The position numbers were made by a program, and so were the translations under genes. Of a stretch of DNA of 64,000 nucleotides, positions 46,600-57,475 are shown piece after piece; within the stretch, counting starts at the first letter, position 1, and each line of letters opens with the position of its first letter. Origin of the DNA: Gordionus sp. m RMFG-2023 (Eukaryota; Nematomorpha; Gordioida; Chordodea; Parachordodidae). The notes below the pieces were generated by a model. That model did not search any database, was not told where the DNA came from, and saw only the letters and a list, made by a program, of their open reading frames with translations. Where the stretch lies: NCBI RefSeq assembly GCF_954871325.1, contig NC_088775.1, forward strand, positions 60,241,561-60,305,560. The letters run 5' to 3'.

Positions 46600-48297
46600 A
46601 TATTAACATAAAAATAACATTTAACATTAAAATATCCCAATCTAGGTTCAAGCCTACAATATCTGGAAAAAATTTCCAAACATCCAATATCTTAATAATT
46701 TAAAAATATTTTCTCAAGCCCACCTCAATCCTTAATAATTTTGAAACCATGCCTAAAGATATTAAATTTATAATTAATGAAGGGGAAATCTCTGATTTAC
46801 CAATTAGTCTACGGGTAAAATATATTACTTTATAAAAATTTTAACATAAGACTAACATTTAACATAAGACTAACATTTAACATAAGACTAACATTTAATA
46901 TAAGACTAACATTTAACATTAAAAAATCCCAATATAGGTTCAAGCCTACAATATTTGGAAAAAATTTCCAAGCATCCAAGATCTTAGTAATTTAAAAAGA
47001 TTTTCTAAAGCCCATTTCAAGCCCTAATAATTTTTGAAAACCAAGCCAATATTAATTTTGAGAAATATTTTTTAAGCCCAGTCCAACCCATAGTAATTCC
47101 CAGTCCAACCCATAGTAATTTCAAAAAAAATTTCCCAAGCCTAGAGATATTAAATTTATAATTAATGAATGAGAAATCTCTGATTTACCAATTAATCTAT
47201 GAATTAACTCAGTTATGAATTTCTATATAAAATATTAATAATTTGTAATATTTAGTAAATAATGTATCACTTTGACAAGGTTTTAATATGGCCTCCTACA
47301 GTTGCATTAATTTTTAAAAAAATCATGTGAAATGGTAATATCGTAAAAAATGAATAAAAATCTCATTCCCTGTCATTTTTGATGGGCTTTCTTAATAATT
47401 TGTAATATTTAGTAAATAATGTATTACTTTGACAATTGGTGTTAATATGGCCTCATACAGTTGCATTAATTTTCAAAAAAATTTCCCAAGCCTAGAGATA
47501 TTAAACTATAAGTTTTTAAAACCAAGCCTATAAATATTAAATTTATAATTAATGAAGGGGAAATCTCTGATCTACCAATTAGTCTACGGGTAAAATATAT
47601 TACTTTATAAAAATATTAATATAAGACTAACATTTAACATTAAAAAATCCTAATATAGGCAAGCCTACAATATTTGGAAAAAATTTCCAAGCATCGAAGA
47701 TCTTAATAATTTTAAAAGATTTTCTCAAGCCCATTTCATCCTAATAATTTTTGAAAACCAAGCCTATATTAATTTTGAGAAATATTTTTTAAGCCCAGTC
47801 CAACCCATAATAATTTTGAAAAGATTTTCCCAAGCCTAGAGATATTAAATTTATTGAATTAACTCAGTTATGAATTTCTATATAAAATATTAATAATTTG
47901 TAATATTTAGTAAATAATGTATTACTTTGACAATTGGTTTTAATATTGCCTCCTACAGTTGCACTAATTTTGAAAAAAATCATGTGAATTGGTAATAAGG
48001 GAAACTAAGAAAGCCTGAACAAAGCACTTATTAGAGAATCATGACAAAATAAGGTCTGCCCATCTATGGTTTTTTTTTTACATTTTAAACTAATTGGTAA
48101 ATCAGATATTTACCCTTCATGTGATGATAAATCAATTAAAAATTTAACTATCTCCGAGGTGGGAAAAAAATTACAAAATTATATTGGATACGACTGGGCT
48201 TGGAACCTCAAAATTAATATTATCTGACATGGGAATATCTTTTACAAATTATTAAGGGTTGAGCTGGGCTTGATAGACTTTTTTATAATTATATGCA
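46600..48297 (+). repeat. Old dispersed/tandem repeat family, left of the 7.2-kb insertion
   Basis: Shared phrases recur several times: GGGGAAATCTCTGATTTACC near 46785, and again near 47175 and 47560; TAATATTTAGTAAATAATGT near 47255, 47410 and 47910; GGCCTCCTACAGTTGCA. Units of roughly 300-500 bp are arranged head to tail with internal deletions. An 18-bp tandem (AACATAAGACTAACATTT) sits at 46848-46920. No coding sequence was found. The family continues at 55554. Confidence 0.75.
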
Positions 48298-48341
48298 CTA
48301 ATAATTAGTGTTGTTAAAAAGCCGAGTTTTATCGGCTCCGA

Positions 48342-48441
48342 CCTTCAGGCTCAAGCCGGCTCAGGAGTTGGCTCAGGCCGGCTCAAGAGTTGGCTCAGGC
48401 CGGCTCAAGAGTTGGCTCAGGCCGGCTCAAGAGTTGGCTCG
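48342..48441. repeat. 21-bp subterminal tandem repeat, left end
   Basis: GGCCGGCTCAAGAGTTGGCTC repeated about four times just inside the left terminus. Related words occur at the right end (55395-55520). Confidence 0.9.
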
Positions 48442-49395
48442 AGTCTTATTTTAAGCCAAAATTTATTTATTTAAATATGTTAAAACAATATAATATATAT
48501 TTATTTTTTTTAAACATAATAATTTATATATTATGAAAATAGTTTATTGATTTGATGTTTTTTTTAATAAAAAAAATAATATGCTGCTATTGTTGTATTG
48601 TTATATTATTAATTTATTAGTGATTTTCACGCGCCCAAATTTTTAAGCAAAAAAATTTTTTGAAGTTCAAAAATAATAAGAATTTTAAATTTTCATTTGA
48701 TAAATTTTTTGGAGAATTTTCTTATAAATAAACAATCTTTAAGGTGAAATCTTTTATGTCTTTTTTAATCATCTTTGTAAAATTATCTATTTTTTTGTAT
48801 ATTTAAAGAGGTGGTTTTTTCTAAATAATTTTTAAAAATATTTATATTAAACTTTCTTATGTTATTTTAGGCCTGTCCAGGATTACATACTATAACTATA
48901 TATTCAGGGCAGGCTCGTCCATCTTTCAATCGTTTGATTTGATTATTGATATTTCTATCTTCAATATCAACAAATATTTTAACTTATAATAATATATATA
49001 CATTTTGCTCCTTTTGGAAAATCCTCTCGTTGAGCCACGTGAATGGCCTCCAGAACTCTTAGGTAGCTCACATGCTTATTTTTAACTATAAATATATATA
49101 TTTAAAAATTCTTCCACTCCAGTCTTGTAATTTTTAATGGATATTTTTAATATTTTAGTTTTTAAAATAACTTATACATTTTAAAAAATATTAAAAATAC
49201 AATACATCTAGGATTATTATTTTCTTTAATGCCGCTACGTCTATTTGTTATATAATTGAATTAAATAAAGATTGCATATATTTATAAACTGCAGTTATAA
49301 CCTAGTGTCATAAACACTCATTTTCAGGTGATTTTTAAAAACGGCTAACTCAATTTATCCAGTAAAATATTAAGCAATCCGGAAGATTTTTCTAA

Positions 49396-50215
49396 AATTT
49401 TAAATTTATATAAAATCGGGCTGGGCGGAAAGATTATTTATATTTCGGGTCGGACTTTTCGAAACATTAAAAACTCATTTCGGATAGGATATATTTTAAA
49501 AAAAAATGGGCCGAGTTTGGCTTATTATCATTAAGTTGTGTCAAATTGAGATCTATATTGTAAAAATATTTCAAGAAACAAAGCACTAATATTTTTCAAT
49601 TTAAAAAATATTTTTTTCCAATAAAAAAATTTTAAATTTATATAAAATCGGGCTGGGCGGAAAAATTATTTATATATTGGGTCGAACTTTTCGAAACAAA
49701 ATAAAAACCTCATTCCGGATAGGATATATTTTTTAAAAAAAATGGGCCGAGCTTGGCTTTTTATCATTAAGTTGTGTCAAATTGAGATCTATATTGTAAA
49801 AATATTTCAAGAAACAAAGCACTAATATTTTCCAATTTAAAAAATATTTTTTTCCAAAAAAAAAATTTTAAATTTATATAAAATCTATCTGGGCGGAAAA
49901 ATTATTTATATATAGGGTCGGACTTTTGGAAACAAATTAAAAAACTCATTCCGGATAGGATATATTTTTTAAAAAAATGGGCCGAGCTTGGCTTATTATT
50001 ATTAAGTTGTGTCAAATTAAGATCTATATTCTAAAAATATTTCAAGAAACAAAGCACTAATATTTTTCAATTTAAAAAATATTTTTTTCCAATAAAAAAA
50101 TTTTAAATTTATATAAAATCGGGCTGGGCGGAAAAATTATTTATATATTGGGTCGGACTTTTCGAAACAAATTAAAAAACTCATTCCGGATAGGGTATAT
50201 CTAAATATTTTTTAA
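49396..50215. repeat. ~235-bp satellite, about 3.5 copies
   Basis: CTGGGCGGAAA begins at 49421, 49653, 49889 and 50124 (periods 232, 236, 235). Each unit carries ATGGGCCGAG(C/T)TTGGCTT and GTTGTGTCAAATT(G/A)AGATC. Divergence between units is low. Confidence 0.93.
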
Positions 50216-50345
50216 GAAATACTGGCCAACAAATGGTTCTGCAGCTATCGGATATAATAATTAATATTAAAATAAACCACATTTAAAAATTTATTAACAA
50301 TACTTAATAATATTAATAAAAACCACCTTAATGTTTAATAAAAAC

Positions 50346-50830
50346 GGTTCCCAGTCTTTATAGAGAAACCATTATAGAGAATGTATTTTATAGAGAAACA
50401 TTTATAGAGAAAACAATTAGAGAGAATGCATTTATAGAGAATTGTTTTATAGAGAATGTAGTTTATAGATAATGTTTTATATAGAGAATAATTTTTATAG
50501 AGAATTAATTTATAGAGAATGATTTTATAGAGAATGCCGTTTATAGAGAATGGTTTTATAGAGAATGCCGTTTATAGAGAATGGTTTTATAGAGAATGTA
50601 ATTTATAGAGAATGATTTTAAAGAGAATTATTTTATAGAGAATGTCCTTTATAGAGAATAACTTCAAAGAGAATGATTTTATAGAGAATGTTGTTTATAG
50701 AGAATGATTTTAAAGAGAATTACTTTTATAGAGAATTATTTTGTGGAGAATTATATTGTGGAAAATTACATTGTAGAGAATTATTTTGTAGAGAATTATT
50801 TGTAGATCTTGATTTTATAGAGAAATATTA
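50346..50830 (+). repeat. Left subterminal array of the MULE
   Basis: About 30 loosely spaced TATAGAGAA(T/A) words, often as TTTTATAGAGAATGA. They could serve as transposase-binding sites; that is inference. Confidence 0.88.
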
Positions 50831-50984
50831 TATATGGGACAATTATAGAGTTCAAAAATTTTATGCGGGATTTGAAAAAATCACCCCCCCCCCCTTTCAA
50901 CAGAAAAGTTTGAATAAATAATTTGTCCTAATGATACGAAGAAATTTAAATATTAATGACAATTATACTTGCTTATAACCAGAT

Positions 50985-52376
50985 CTATCTACCAATAATA
51001 AAAGGAACGAGAAAAGCTTATTAACGATACAAGTTATTGGCGTTGTGTTAAATTCCACTTGGAGGAGGGCAATGGAAGGGCAAGGACAAAATCTGGAGTT
51101 ATATTTCATAATCAAATGCATAATCATGTTCCAGACATTGCCGAAATTGAAGCAAGGAAAGAAATAAATCAAATAAAGGAAAAGGCAACTACCTCGCAAA
51201 CTCTACCCAATAATATACTAGCGGATATAACAACCAATATATCTACAGCAGCTATGGGGAGAATGCCATTGTTCCTTAATCAAAAGAACAATTCAAAGAA
51301 AACGACGCCTAGTAGGAAGGGCGCCTACTGTTCCTGTTAATTTAATTGACCTAATAATCCCTATTAAATATCAAATAAATAATAACGGGCAACAATTTTT
51401 ATTATATGATAGCGGTCACCATGATCATCGATGCCTAATATTTTCAACAATGAAAAATATACAGTTCCTATCAACGTGCGACAAATGGTAGGCAGATGGC
51501 ACCTTCAAAACATGCCCTCCACTCTTTCAACAAATCTATACCATCCATGGGATGAAATACGACACGATTATTCCTGCCGTTTATATCCTTATGGCGTCGC
51601 GTCGCCATCAAGATTATTTAAATATTTTCGAAAAAATTAAAAATTTCGAAATTCATCTTGATCCTAGGTCTATAATGACAGACTTTGAATTGGCAGCCAT
51701 ATCAGCTTTCAACCAATCTTTTCCGTTGGCTGATAACCGTGTATGTTTCTTCCACATATCTCAATGCATATGGCGCGCCGTTCAAAAAAATGCAATAATT
51801 TGTATGTCATATATGACAGAGCCTAATTTTGCTTTACAAATTAAGATGTTATTATCACATAATCCATGGATTCGAGGTGCTGGTTGGTTCCGAATTCTAT
51901 CAAGAAAAACGGGATATTCTCCAACCTTTGATAGAATACTTCGAGGAGACATGGATAGGCAAAATGATAGCAATGGAGAGGAGATCCCCATTGTTTAGTA
52001 TTTCATTATGGAATTGCTATGATTCCATTCTGATGCGAGCTCCAAATACCAACAATGCAGTAGAAGGTTGGCACCGGAGTTTTTCTTCCCATATAAGTTT
52101 CCATCATCCAACCATTTGGAAATTTATCAAAAGTATGAAATATATATTATATTAAAATATTTTAAAAATCTTATTTAATTTTTAGCTCTCAAAGATGAAG
52201 ATAGCCTTAATTGCTATAAATTAGAGCAATATTCTTTGGGACTATTGGCTCCACTCTCAAAGAAACAATATCGGGAAAGAGCTCAACGGGTATATAGAAT
52301 AGTCGAAGATTACTATTCAAGGCCCATGTTAGATTACCTAAGGGCATTGTCTCACAATATTAATTTAAATGTTTAA
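50985..52376 (+). pseudogene. FLYWCH-MULE transposase
   Basis: A FLYWCH-type zinc finger lies at about 51010-51145 (YWRCVKFHLEEG, HNQMHNHVPD). A helical linker follows, with RPSRKGAPTVPVNL-like sequence near 51310. The MULE catalytic core spans about 51470-51785 (WYADGTFKTCPPLFQQIY, MTDFELAAISAF, NRVCFFHISQCIWRAVQ). The C-terminal part spans 51840-52376 (ISLWNCYDSILMRAPNTNNA, VEGWHRSF, HPTIWKFIK). A 53-bp GT-AG intron at 52133-52185 joins IK to TLKDEDSLNCYKLEQ in frame, and the gene ends at a stop at 52376. At least three frame changes (near 51315, 51500 and 51960) make this copy inactive as read. Domain order and residues match Phantom MULEs of animals. Confidence 0.88.
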
Positions 52377-52744
52377 ATTATATTTTTAAATTATGTAATT
52401 AAATTTATATTTATATACAATGTATATATGCATTTGTTATGAATAAAAATTATATATTTTGGATTATGGAACTATTTTGAAAAAATTTGAAAATTTGAAT
52501 AAAGAATTTATGCAATAAAATGTTAAGTTATTAAGATTATTACTAACTTAGTAATTATTTATTTTTGTGAATAACTTAATTTTTCCAACTTATCTTATTG
52601 CTTTCCAAGTGATGGTGTAGGACATTGCTTTTTTGGAAATTTGTCTTAAGCCTACTTTGATGTTTTTCTTTTCTAAATGTATTTGATATTTCGCATCGAA
52701 TATATATAATAATAAAATATTCTACATTGTAATTAAAAAAAATC

Positions 52745-52905
52745 TCAAAGCCTCTTATTGAGTAGATTTTCCAGATAAAATATCCTTAACCTCTTATTGA
52801 GTAGATTTTCCAGATTAAATATCCTTAGCCTCTTATTGAGTAGATTTTCCAGATTAAATATCCTTAGCCTCTTATTGAGTAGATTTTCCAAATAAATATC
52901 CTTAA
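52745..52905. repeat. 38-bp tandem repeat, four copies, inside the MULE
   Basis: CCTCTTATTGAGTAGATTTT with CCAGATTAAATATCCTTAG is repeated from 52748 with one-base changes. It lies between the transposase gene and the right array. Confidence 0.92.
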
Positions 52906-52959
52906 ATATATTTTTAATAAAGAAAATTTATTTCTAAAATAATTCATTTTCTATAAAAT

Positions 52960-53463
52960 CATTCTCTGTAAAATTCCTTAATATAAAATTATTAATCCTT
53001 CTCTATAAAATAATTCGCACTAAAACAATTCTCTGTAAAACAATTCTCTGCAAAAATATTCTCTATAAAATCATTCTCTATAAAAGAGATTCTCTATAAA
53101 ATCATTTTCAAACGACATTCTCTATAATTGTTTTCTCTTTAAAAGTTTCTCTATAAAATAAATTCTCTATAAAATCATTCTCTATAAAATCATTCTCTAT
53201 AAAATCATTCTCTATAAACGAGATTCTCTAAATCATTCTCTATAAACGAGATTCTCTACAAAATCATTCTCTATAAATGAAATTCTCTATAAACGACATT
53301 CTCCATAATTGTTTTCTTTTTAAAAGTTTCTCTACAAAATAAATTCTCTATAAAATCATTCTCTATAAACGATATTCTTTATAAACGACATTCTCTACAA
53401 TTGTTTTATCTATAAAGGTGATTTGCATTCTCTATAAAAGATTCTCTGTAAAGACGGGATACC
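52960..53463 (-). repeat. Right subterminal array of the MULE
   Basis: An inverted version of the left array: ATTCTCTATAAA words repeated about 30 times up to the terminus. Confidence 0.88.
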
Positions 53464-53911
53464 AATAAAAACCACCTTAATGTTAATAAATATTTACATC
53501 AAATTCTATGAGAAAATAAAGAAACAAAAATGTTGAGTCAATAAAGGATATTGAAAAAAATTATTTATATTTTAATTTCTATTCTATACCTAAAAAATAA
53601 AATATGTACAAAAAAATATTAAAAAAACAGGATGTATGTAACTTTGCTTTTTTATTATAAAATTTATTTTTTTAAATAATAATAATTTCTTTTTATTTGT
53701 AATTGTATGTTTAATTTATTTTTTTCATTTATAAAATAATAATTGAAAATAAAAGATAAAAATACTATAAAAAAAACAAATTATATTAAATAAAAAATAA
53801 AAAGAATCAGCGCAGACTTTGCAAAAAAAAAAAATTGGTAGGGGAGAATGGAGTAATCTGGTGAAAATTTTATATGCTGTTATATAAAATTTAACAAATA
53901 AATATATTTTT

Positions 53912-54085
53912 GGTATCGCGTAATTACAGAGAAACCATTACAGAGAAAACAATTATAGAGAAACTTTTACAGAGAAAATAATTATAGAGAATGTCGTTTA
54001 TATAGATTTATTTTACAGAGAATGATTTTATAGAGAATTTTTTTATAAAGATTTTTATTTAAGGAATGATTATTTTATAAAAAAT
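53912..54085 (+). mobile_element. Orphan end of a second Phantom-type MULE
   Basis: Starts GGTATCGCGTAATTACAGAG, close to the complete element's right terminus. A fading TACAGAGAA/TATAGAGAA array follows to about 54085. No second end or gene was found, so it is a fragment. Confidence 0.75.
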
Positions 54086-54855
54086 GTTAATCTACTTTGT
54101 ATAAATTTGTGTAATTATTACTTAGGTAGGGTGCGCCTGCGCATACATAGGGGAAAAAAAATACACTATTTGTATTAATGTTACATATTATAATTACCTT
54201 ATTTAAGAGAATAATTGGGTATTTTTAATTGTAATGAAATGAAAGGTTATTAATCAAACAATTCTTAAAAATTTTTATAGATGTTGAGGAATTTATTAAC
54301 ATTCTCAAACAAAGTAGGGCCAATTAATGGGAATTAATTGAATATATGTTTAATCATTAATTAGGTTTTTATTAAAATCTTATGATACTATTAAAAATAT
54401 AATATTTCATTATATAAATTAACCTTCATGCAATTTTATCTTCATAATATTCATTTAATAACTTTAAAAAAAATTAATGCTAATAAAGTAAATTACAACC
54501 TATATATCCTGATACACCAGAGTTGTTATGATACTTTTCATATTTATCTAGATAGATATATGGTCTAAAAAGCTTAATATACCAAGATTTATAAATATAA
54601 TTTTTTATTTTAATCATGTAAGATGAGTGTAAAATATCAAAATAAAATTTATTCAGTTTGATATTTTATATATAAAAGAAAAATTGTTTATTAAAACAGT
54701 TTTCTATAACAAATCCTAAATTATGCTATTATTTTTTTTTACATAATATTTTATTTCTAAAGATAATATTGGCTGAATTGCAAGGGTCCTAGGAAAAACA
54801 TTCAATACCTTACAGTTATATTATTACATCACTGATTTAAAATTAATGAAAGGCT
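54086..54855. other. AT-rich, no gene seen
   Basis: Interior of the 7.2-kb element. There is low-complexity AT sequence, with one less AT-rich patch (TAGGGTGCGCCTGCGCATAC near 54128). No coding sequence was found. Confidence 0.45.
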
Positions 54856-54859
54856 TCAA

Positions 54860-55143
54860 ATTACGGCTAAACCGTTTAACAACACTAATAAGTCAAGAAG
54901 CCAGCTTGGGTCAACCGTTTAACAACACTAATCACAAATAAATTAATTATTGGCTTAAAAGTAGGCTTGAGTCAACTCTTGAGTCTGAGTCAAATTTTCG
55001 ATTCAAAATTTGACTGAGTTTAAGGATAAGCCGGCATGGCAGCCAAGAAGCTGGCATGGTTCAGCCGTTTAACAACACTAGTAAGCCAAGAAGCGGGTTT
55101 GGATCAGCCGTTTAACAACACTAATCACAAATAAATAAATTTC
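54860..55143. repeat. Internal copies of the element's right-end motif
   Basis: CCGTTTAACAACACTA occurs at 54872, 54915, 55065 and 55108, in two pairs with the same 43-bp spacing. The second pair repeats the first, with flanking ATCACAAATAAAT, after 193 bp. It is the same sequence that terminates the foldback MITE at 40467 and nearly that of the real right end at 55545. Confidence 0.9.
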
Positions 55144-55144
55144 G

Positions 55145-55445
55145 GGTTGAGCTAACGGCTTGAGCCTACGGCTTGAGCTAACGGCTTGAGCCTACGGCTT
55201 GACCTAACGGCTTGAGCCTACGGCTTGACCTAACGGCTTGAGCCTACGGCTTGAGCTAACGGCTTGCCTAACATCTTGAGCCTACGGCTTGAGCTAACGG
55301 CTTGAGCTTACGGCTTGAGCCTACGGCTTTAGCTAACGGCTTGAGCCTACGGCTTTAGCTAACGGCTTGAGCCTACGGCTTGAGCCTACGGCTTGAGCCT
55401 ACGGCTTGAGCCAACTCCTGAGCCGACTCGAGCAAGCCAACTCAG
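55145..55445. repeat. GGCTTGAGC(C/T)TAC subterminal array, right end
   Basis: A 13-bp core alternating ACGGCTTGAGCCT and ACGGCTTGAGCTA is repeated about 20 times, then grades into AACTCCTGAGCCGACTCGAG. GC content is far above the surroundings. Confidence 0.92.
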
Positions 55446-55553
55446 CCGGCTCAATGAGCCGGCTTGAGTCTGAGTCTAATTTTCGGCTCAAAAACTGGCT
55501 GAGTTTAGGGCTAAGCCGGCTTGACTCAGTTTTTTAACAACACTACTAATAAT

Positions 55554-56045
55554 ATGAGCTTGGACCTGGCATGACACTATCGTAAAAAATGAATAAAAAT
55601 CTCATTCCCCGTCATTTTTGATGGGCTTTCTTAATAATTTGTAATATTTAGTATTAACGTATTACTTTGACAATTGGTGTTAATATGGCCTCCTACAGTT
55701 CTTGTGCCTCCTACAATTGCATTAATTTTGAAAAAAATTTCCCAAGCCTAGAGATATAAAATATTAATAATTTGTAATATTTAGTAAACAATGTATTACT
55801 TTGACAATTGGTTTTAATGTATTACTTTGACAATTGGTTTTAATATGGCCTCCTACAGTTGCATATAAAATTTAAGTTATAGGATCATCTGTTTGTATAA
55901 AATAGTTAACTCCTAGTTGAATTTCTATATAAAATATTAATAATTTGTAATAATTAGTAAATAATGTATTACTTTGACAATTTGTTTTAATATGGCCTCC
56001 TACAGTTGCATAGAAAATTTAAGTTATAGGATCATCTGTTTGTAT
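55554..56045 (+). repeat. Old dispersed repeat family, right of the 7.2-kb insertion
   Basis: Continues the repeat interrupted at 48297: CTCATTCCCCGTCATTTTTG at 55597, then several TAATATTTAGTA and TATGGCCTCCTACAGTTGCA words in tandem, ending before the 16-bp minisatellite. Confidence 0.8.
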
Positions 56046-56094
56046 AAAATAAATAAATAAAATCAACAAATAAAAAATAAATAAATAAATACGT

Positions 56095-56338
56095 ACCGAT
56101 GACATGACGTATCGATGACATGACGTAACGATGACATGACGTAACGATGACATGACGTAACGATGACATGACGTAACGATGACATGACGTAACGATGACA
56201 TGACGTAACGATGACATGACGTAACGATGACATGACGTAACGATGACATGACGTAACGATGACATGACGTAACGATGACATGACGTAACGATGACATGAC
56301 GTAACGATGACATGACGTAACGATGACATGACGTAGTG
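56095..56338. repeat. 16-bp minisatellite CGATGACATGACGTAA, about 15 copies
   Basis: Near-perfect head-to-tail array. On the minus strand the unit has no stop in any phase, so all three minus frames are open and read the same 16-residue cycle (SSLRHVIVTSCHRYVM). The open frames are a by-product of the repeat and are not called as genes. Confidence 0.97.
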
Positions 56339-56499
56339 AGGACATCAGAAAATTATAATATAAATTAGGGGAATAGAAAGGGAAATAATTTATAATTTCA
56401 TCGATATTTAATTAAAATAAATTTTTTCCCATTGATAAAATGGTTAATTTATTAAGAAATAGATCTTTCATGGTACTAGGAAGTCTTGTTTTAATTATT

Positions 56500-57003
56500 T
56501 AATTTTACTCACCTTTTGCAGTACATGAGGTATAAGAATGGTAAATAAATAAAATTTTAAAGTAGATGTTAAGGTAAAATAAACGAATAGTTTTTCCAAT
56601 CTGAAAAGTCTCAGAATTATTATCAACATCATCAGAAGAAGAAGCTAAATAATGTATTAGTAAAGATATTTTAATTAAATAAATATACAATTCTCAGAAT
56701 CTGACAAATCTACAGATTCTTTAACCTCTAAGTCACTGTAATAAAAACATCCCACGTTTTAGCCATTTTATTATATGATAAGTATAAACAATTAAATATT
56801 TAATAAAAAAATTACTTTGCTATTCGTCCAATTTTGAGAAATATCCTTAAAAGCTACTATTTCAAGGCTTTTCTTTATATCGTTTAAATTAAGCCCATTA
56901 TGTCTTTTTCTAATATGGTCTGTCCATTTATCATCTCTTATATTATGGCATATGCAATGATTAATTGAGCATTTGTATTTTTTTTGTTAATATTTTTGGG
57001 CAT
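56500..57003 (-). CDS. Possible small zinc-finger gene, minus strand, partial model
   Basis: A block at about 56970-56816 reads KCSINHCICHNIRDDKWTDH then IRKRHNG and KDISQNWTNSK, a C-x-C...H-x4-H zinc-finger-like arrangement, and ends at a GTAATT donor. An ATG at 57003 opens MPKNINKK, but joining it needs one base in an A-run. Further exon-like pieces are 56735-56689 (DLEVKESVDLSDSEN), and from 56644 (SSSSDDVDNNSETFQ), which keep phase with each other but not with the first block. A GTGAGT donor lies near 56512. I do not recognise the protein; it could be a decayed host or transposon gene. Confidence 0.3.
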
Positions 57004-57120
57004 ATTTGAAATTGGAAAAATAATTTTATGACAAGAAATCTCGGATAATAACCTAATTTGCAAAACATCGACCAAAGTTTATTAAAATTTAATAATAAAA
57101 CCCCCCCTTATCATTTAATT

Positions 57121-57255
57121 TAATATGTATTGTCGGAATCACGAGGTCGAGTCCGATATCAAAAACCTTAAATCATTGGGTGTTGTAAAACAATAAAAGA
57201 AATTTATTTTAAAAAAAAATTTTTAAAAGGTACCCCCACTCAAATTTTTAGAAGT
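57121..57255. repeat. Dispersed ~135-bp repeat (inverted partner of 41032-41165)
   Basis: The reverse complement shares AATTTGAGTGGGGGTACC, TGTTTTACAACACCCA and GATATCGGACTCGACCT with 41032-41165. It ends about 90 bp before the telomere-like array. Confidence 0.75.
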
Positions 57256-57344
57256 AATTCCTTCGAACCCCCATTGTTTAGGGCCACTGAATTAGCCAAT
57301 ACTTGCTGGGAAAGGTTTTTTATATTAAGGTATAGGGATGGATT

Positions 57345-57475
57345 AGGGTTAGTTAGGGTTAGGGTTAAGGCTAAGATTAAGTTTAAGGTTAGAGTTAAGG
57401 TTATGGTTGTTAGGGTTAAGGTTAAAGTTATGGTTAAGGTCAAGGTTAAGATTAGAGTTATGGTTATAAACGGGA
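57345..57475 (+). repeat. Degenerate telomere-like array (TTAGGG sense)
   Basis: GGATTAGGGTTAGTTAGGGT then variants TTAAGG, TTATGG, TTAGAG on a 6-bp beat, about 20 units. Confidence 0.92.

Larger units (their letters stand above)
50346..53463 (+). mobile_element. Phantom-type Mutator-like element (MULE), 3,118 bp
   Basis: The left end GGTTCCCAGTCTTTATAGAG and the reverse complement of the right end GGTATCCCGTCTTTACAGAG are inverted repeats, flanked by a 9-bp duplication. Inside each end is a long subterminal array of TATAGAGAAT words (50346-50830 and, inverted, 52960-53463). The middle encodes a FLYWCH zinc finger and MULE transposase on the plus strand, the domain pair known for Phantom elements. 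Confidence 0.9.
50337..53472. repeat. 9-bp target duplication AATAAAAAC around a MULE
   Basis: AATAAAAAC at 50337-50345 and 53464-53472. Nine bases is typical for Mutator-like elements. The local target already held a 22-bp tandem repeat (AATAAAAACCACCTTAATGT), so the exact bounds have a small ambiguity. Confidence 0.85.
48306..55545. mobile_element. TAGTGTTG-type hAT-like element, 7,240 bp, with nested cargo
   Basis: The left end is TAGTGTTGTTAAAAAGCCGA. The right end is the reverse complement of TAGTGTTGTTAAAAAACTGA at 55545. The 8-bp target duplication is perfect. Both ends are followed by related GGCTCAAGCCGGCTC-type subterminal arrays. The interior holds non-coding family sequence (48460-48870, matching 63500-63790), a 235-bp satellite, a complete Phantom-type MULE and repeated right-end motifs. 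No hAT transposase of its own was found, so it is a large non-autonomous element swollen by later events. Confidence 0.85.
48298..55553. repeat. 8-bp target duplication CTAATAAT around a 7.24-kb element
   Basis: CTAATAAT at 48298-48305 and 55546-55553. The uninterrupted paralogue near 42885-42900 (reverse complement) shows that the flanks were once joined. Confidence 0.92.

Noticed and set aside
56019-56345. Overlapping 88-108 codon open frames on the minus strand
   Set aside because: They are read through the 16-bp minisatellite, which is open in every phase; there is no independent coding evidence.
57345-57475. A chromosome end
   Set aside because: The array is degenerate, short, has sequence on both sides and an inverted partner 1.6 kb away.
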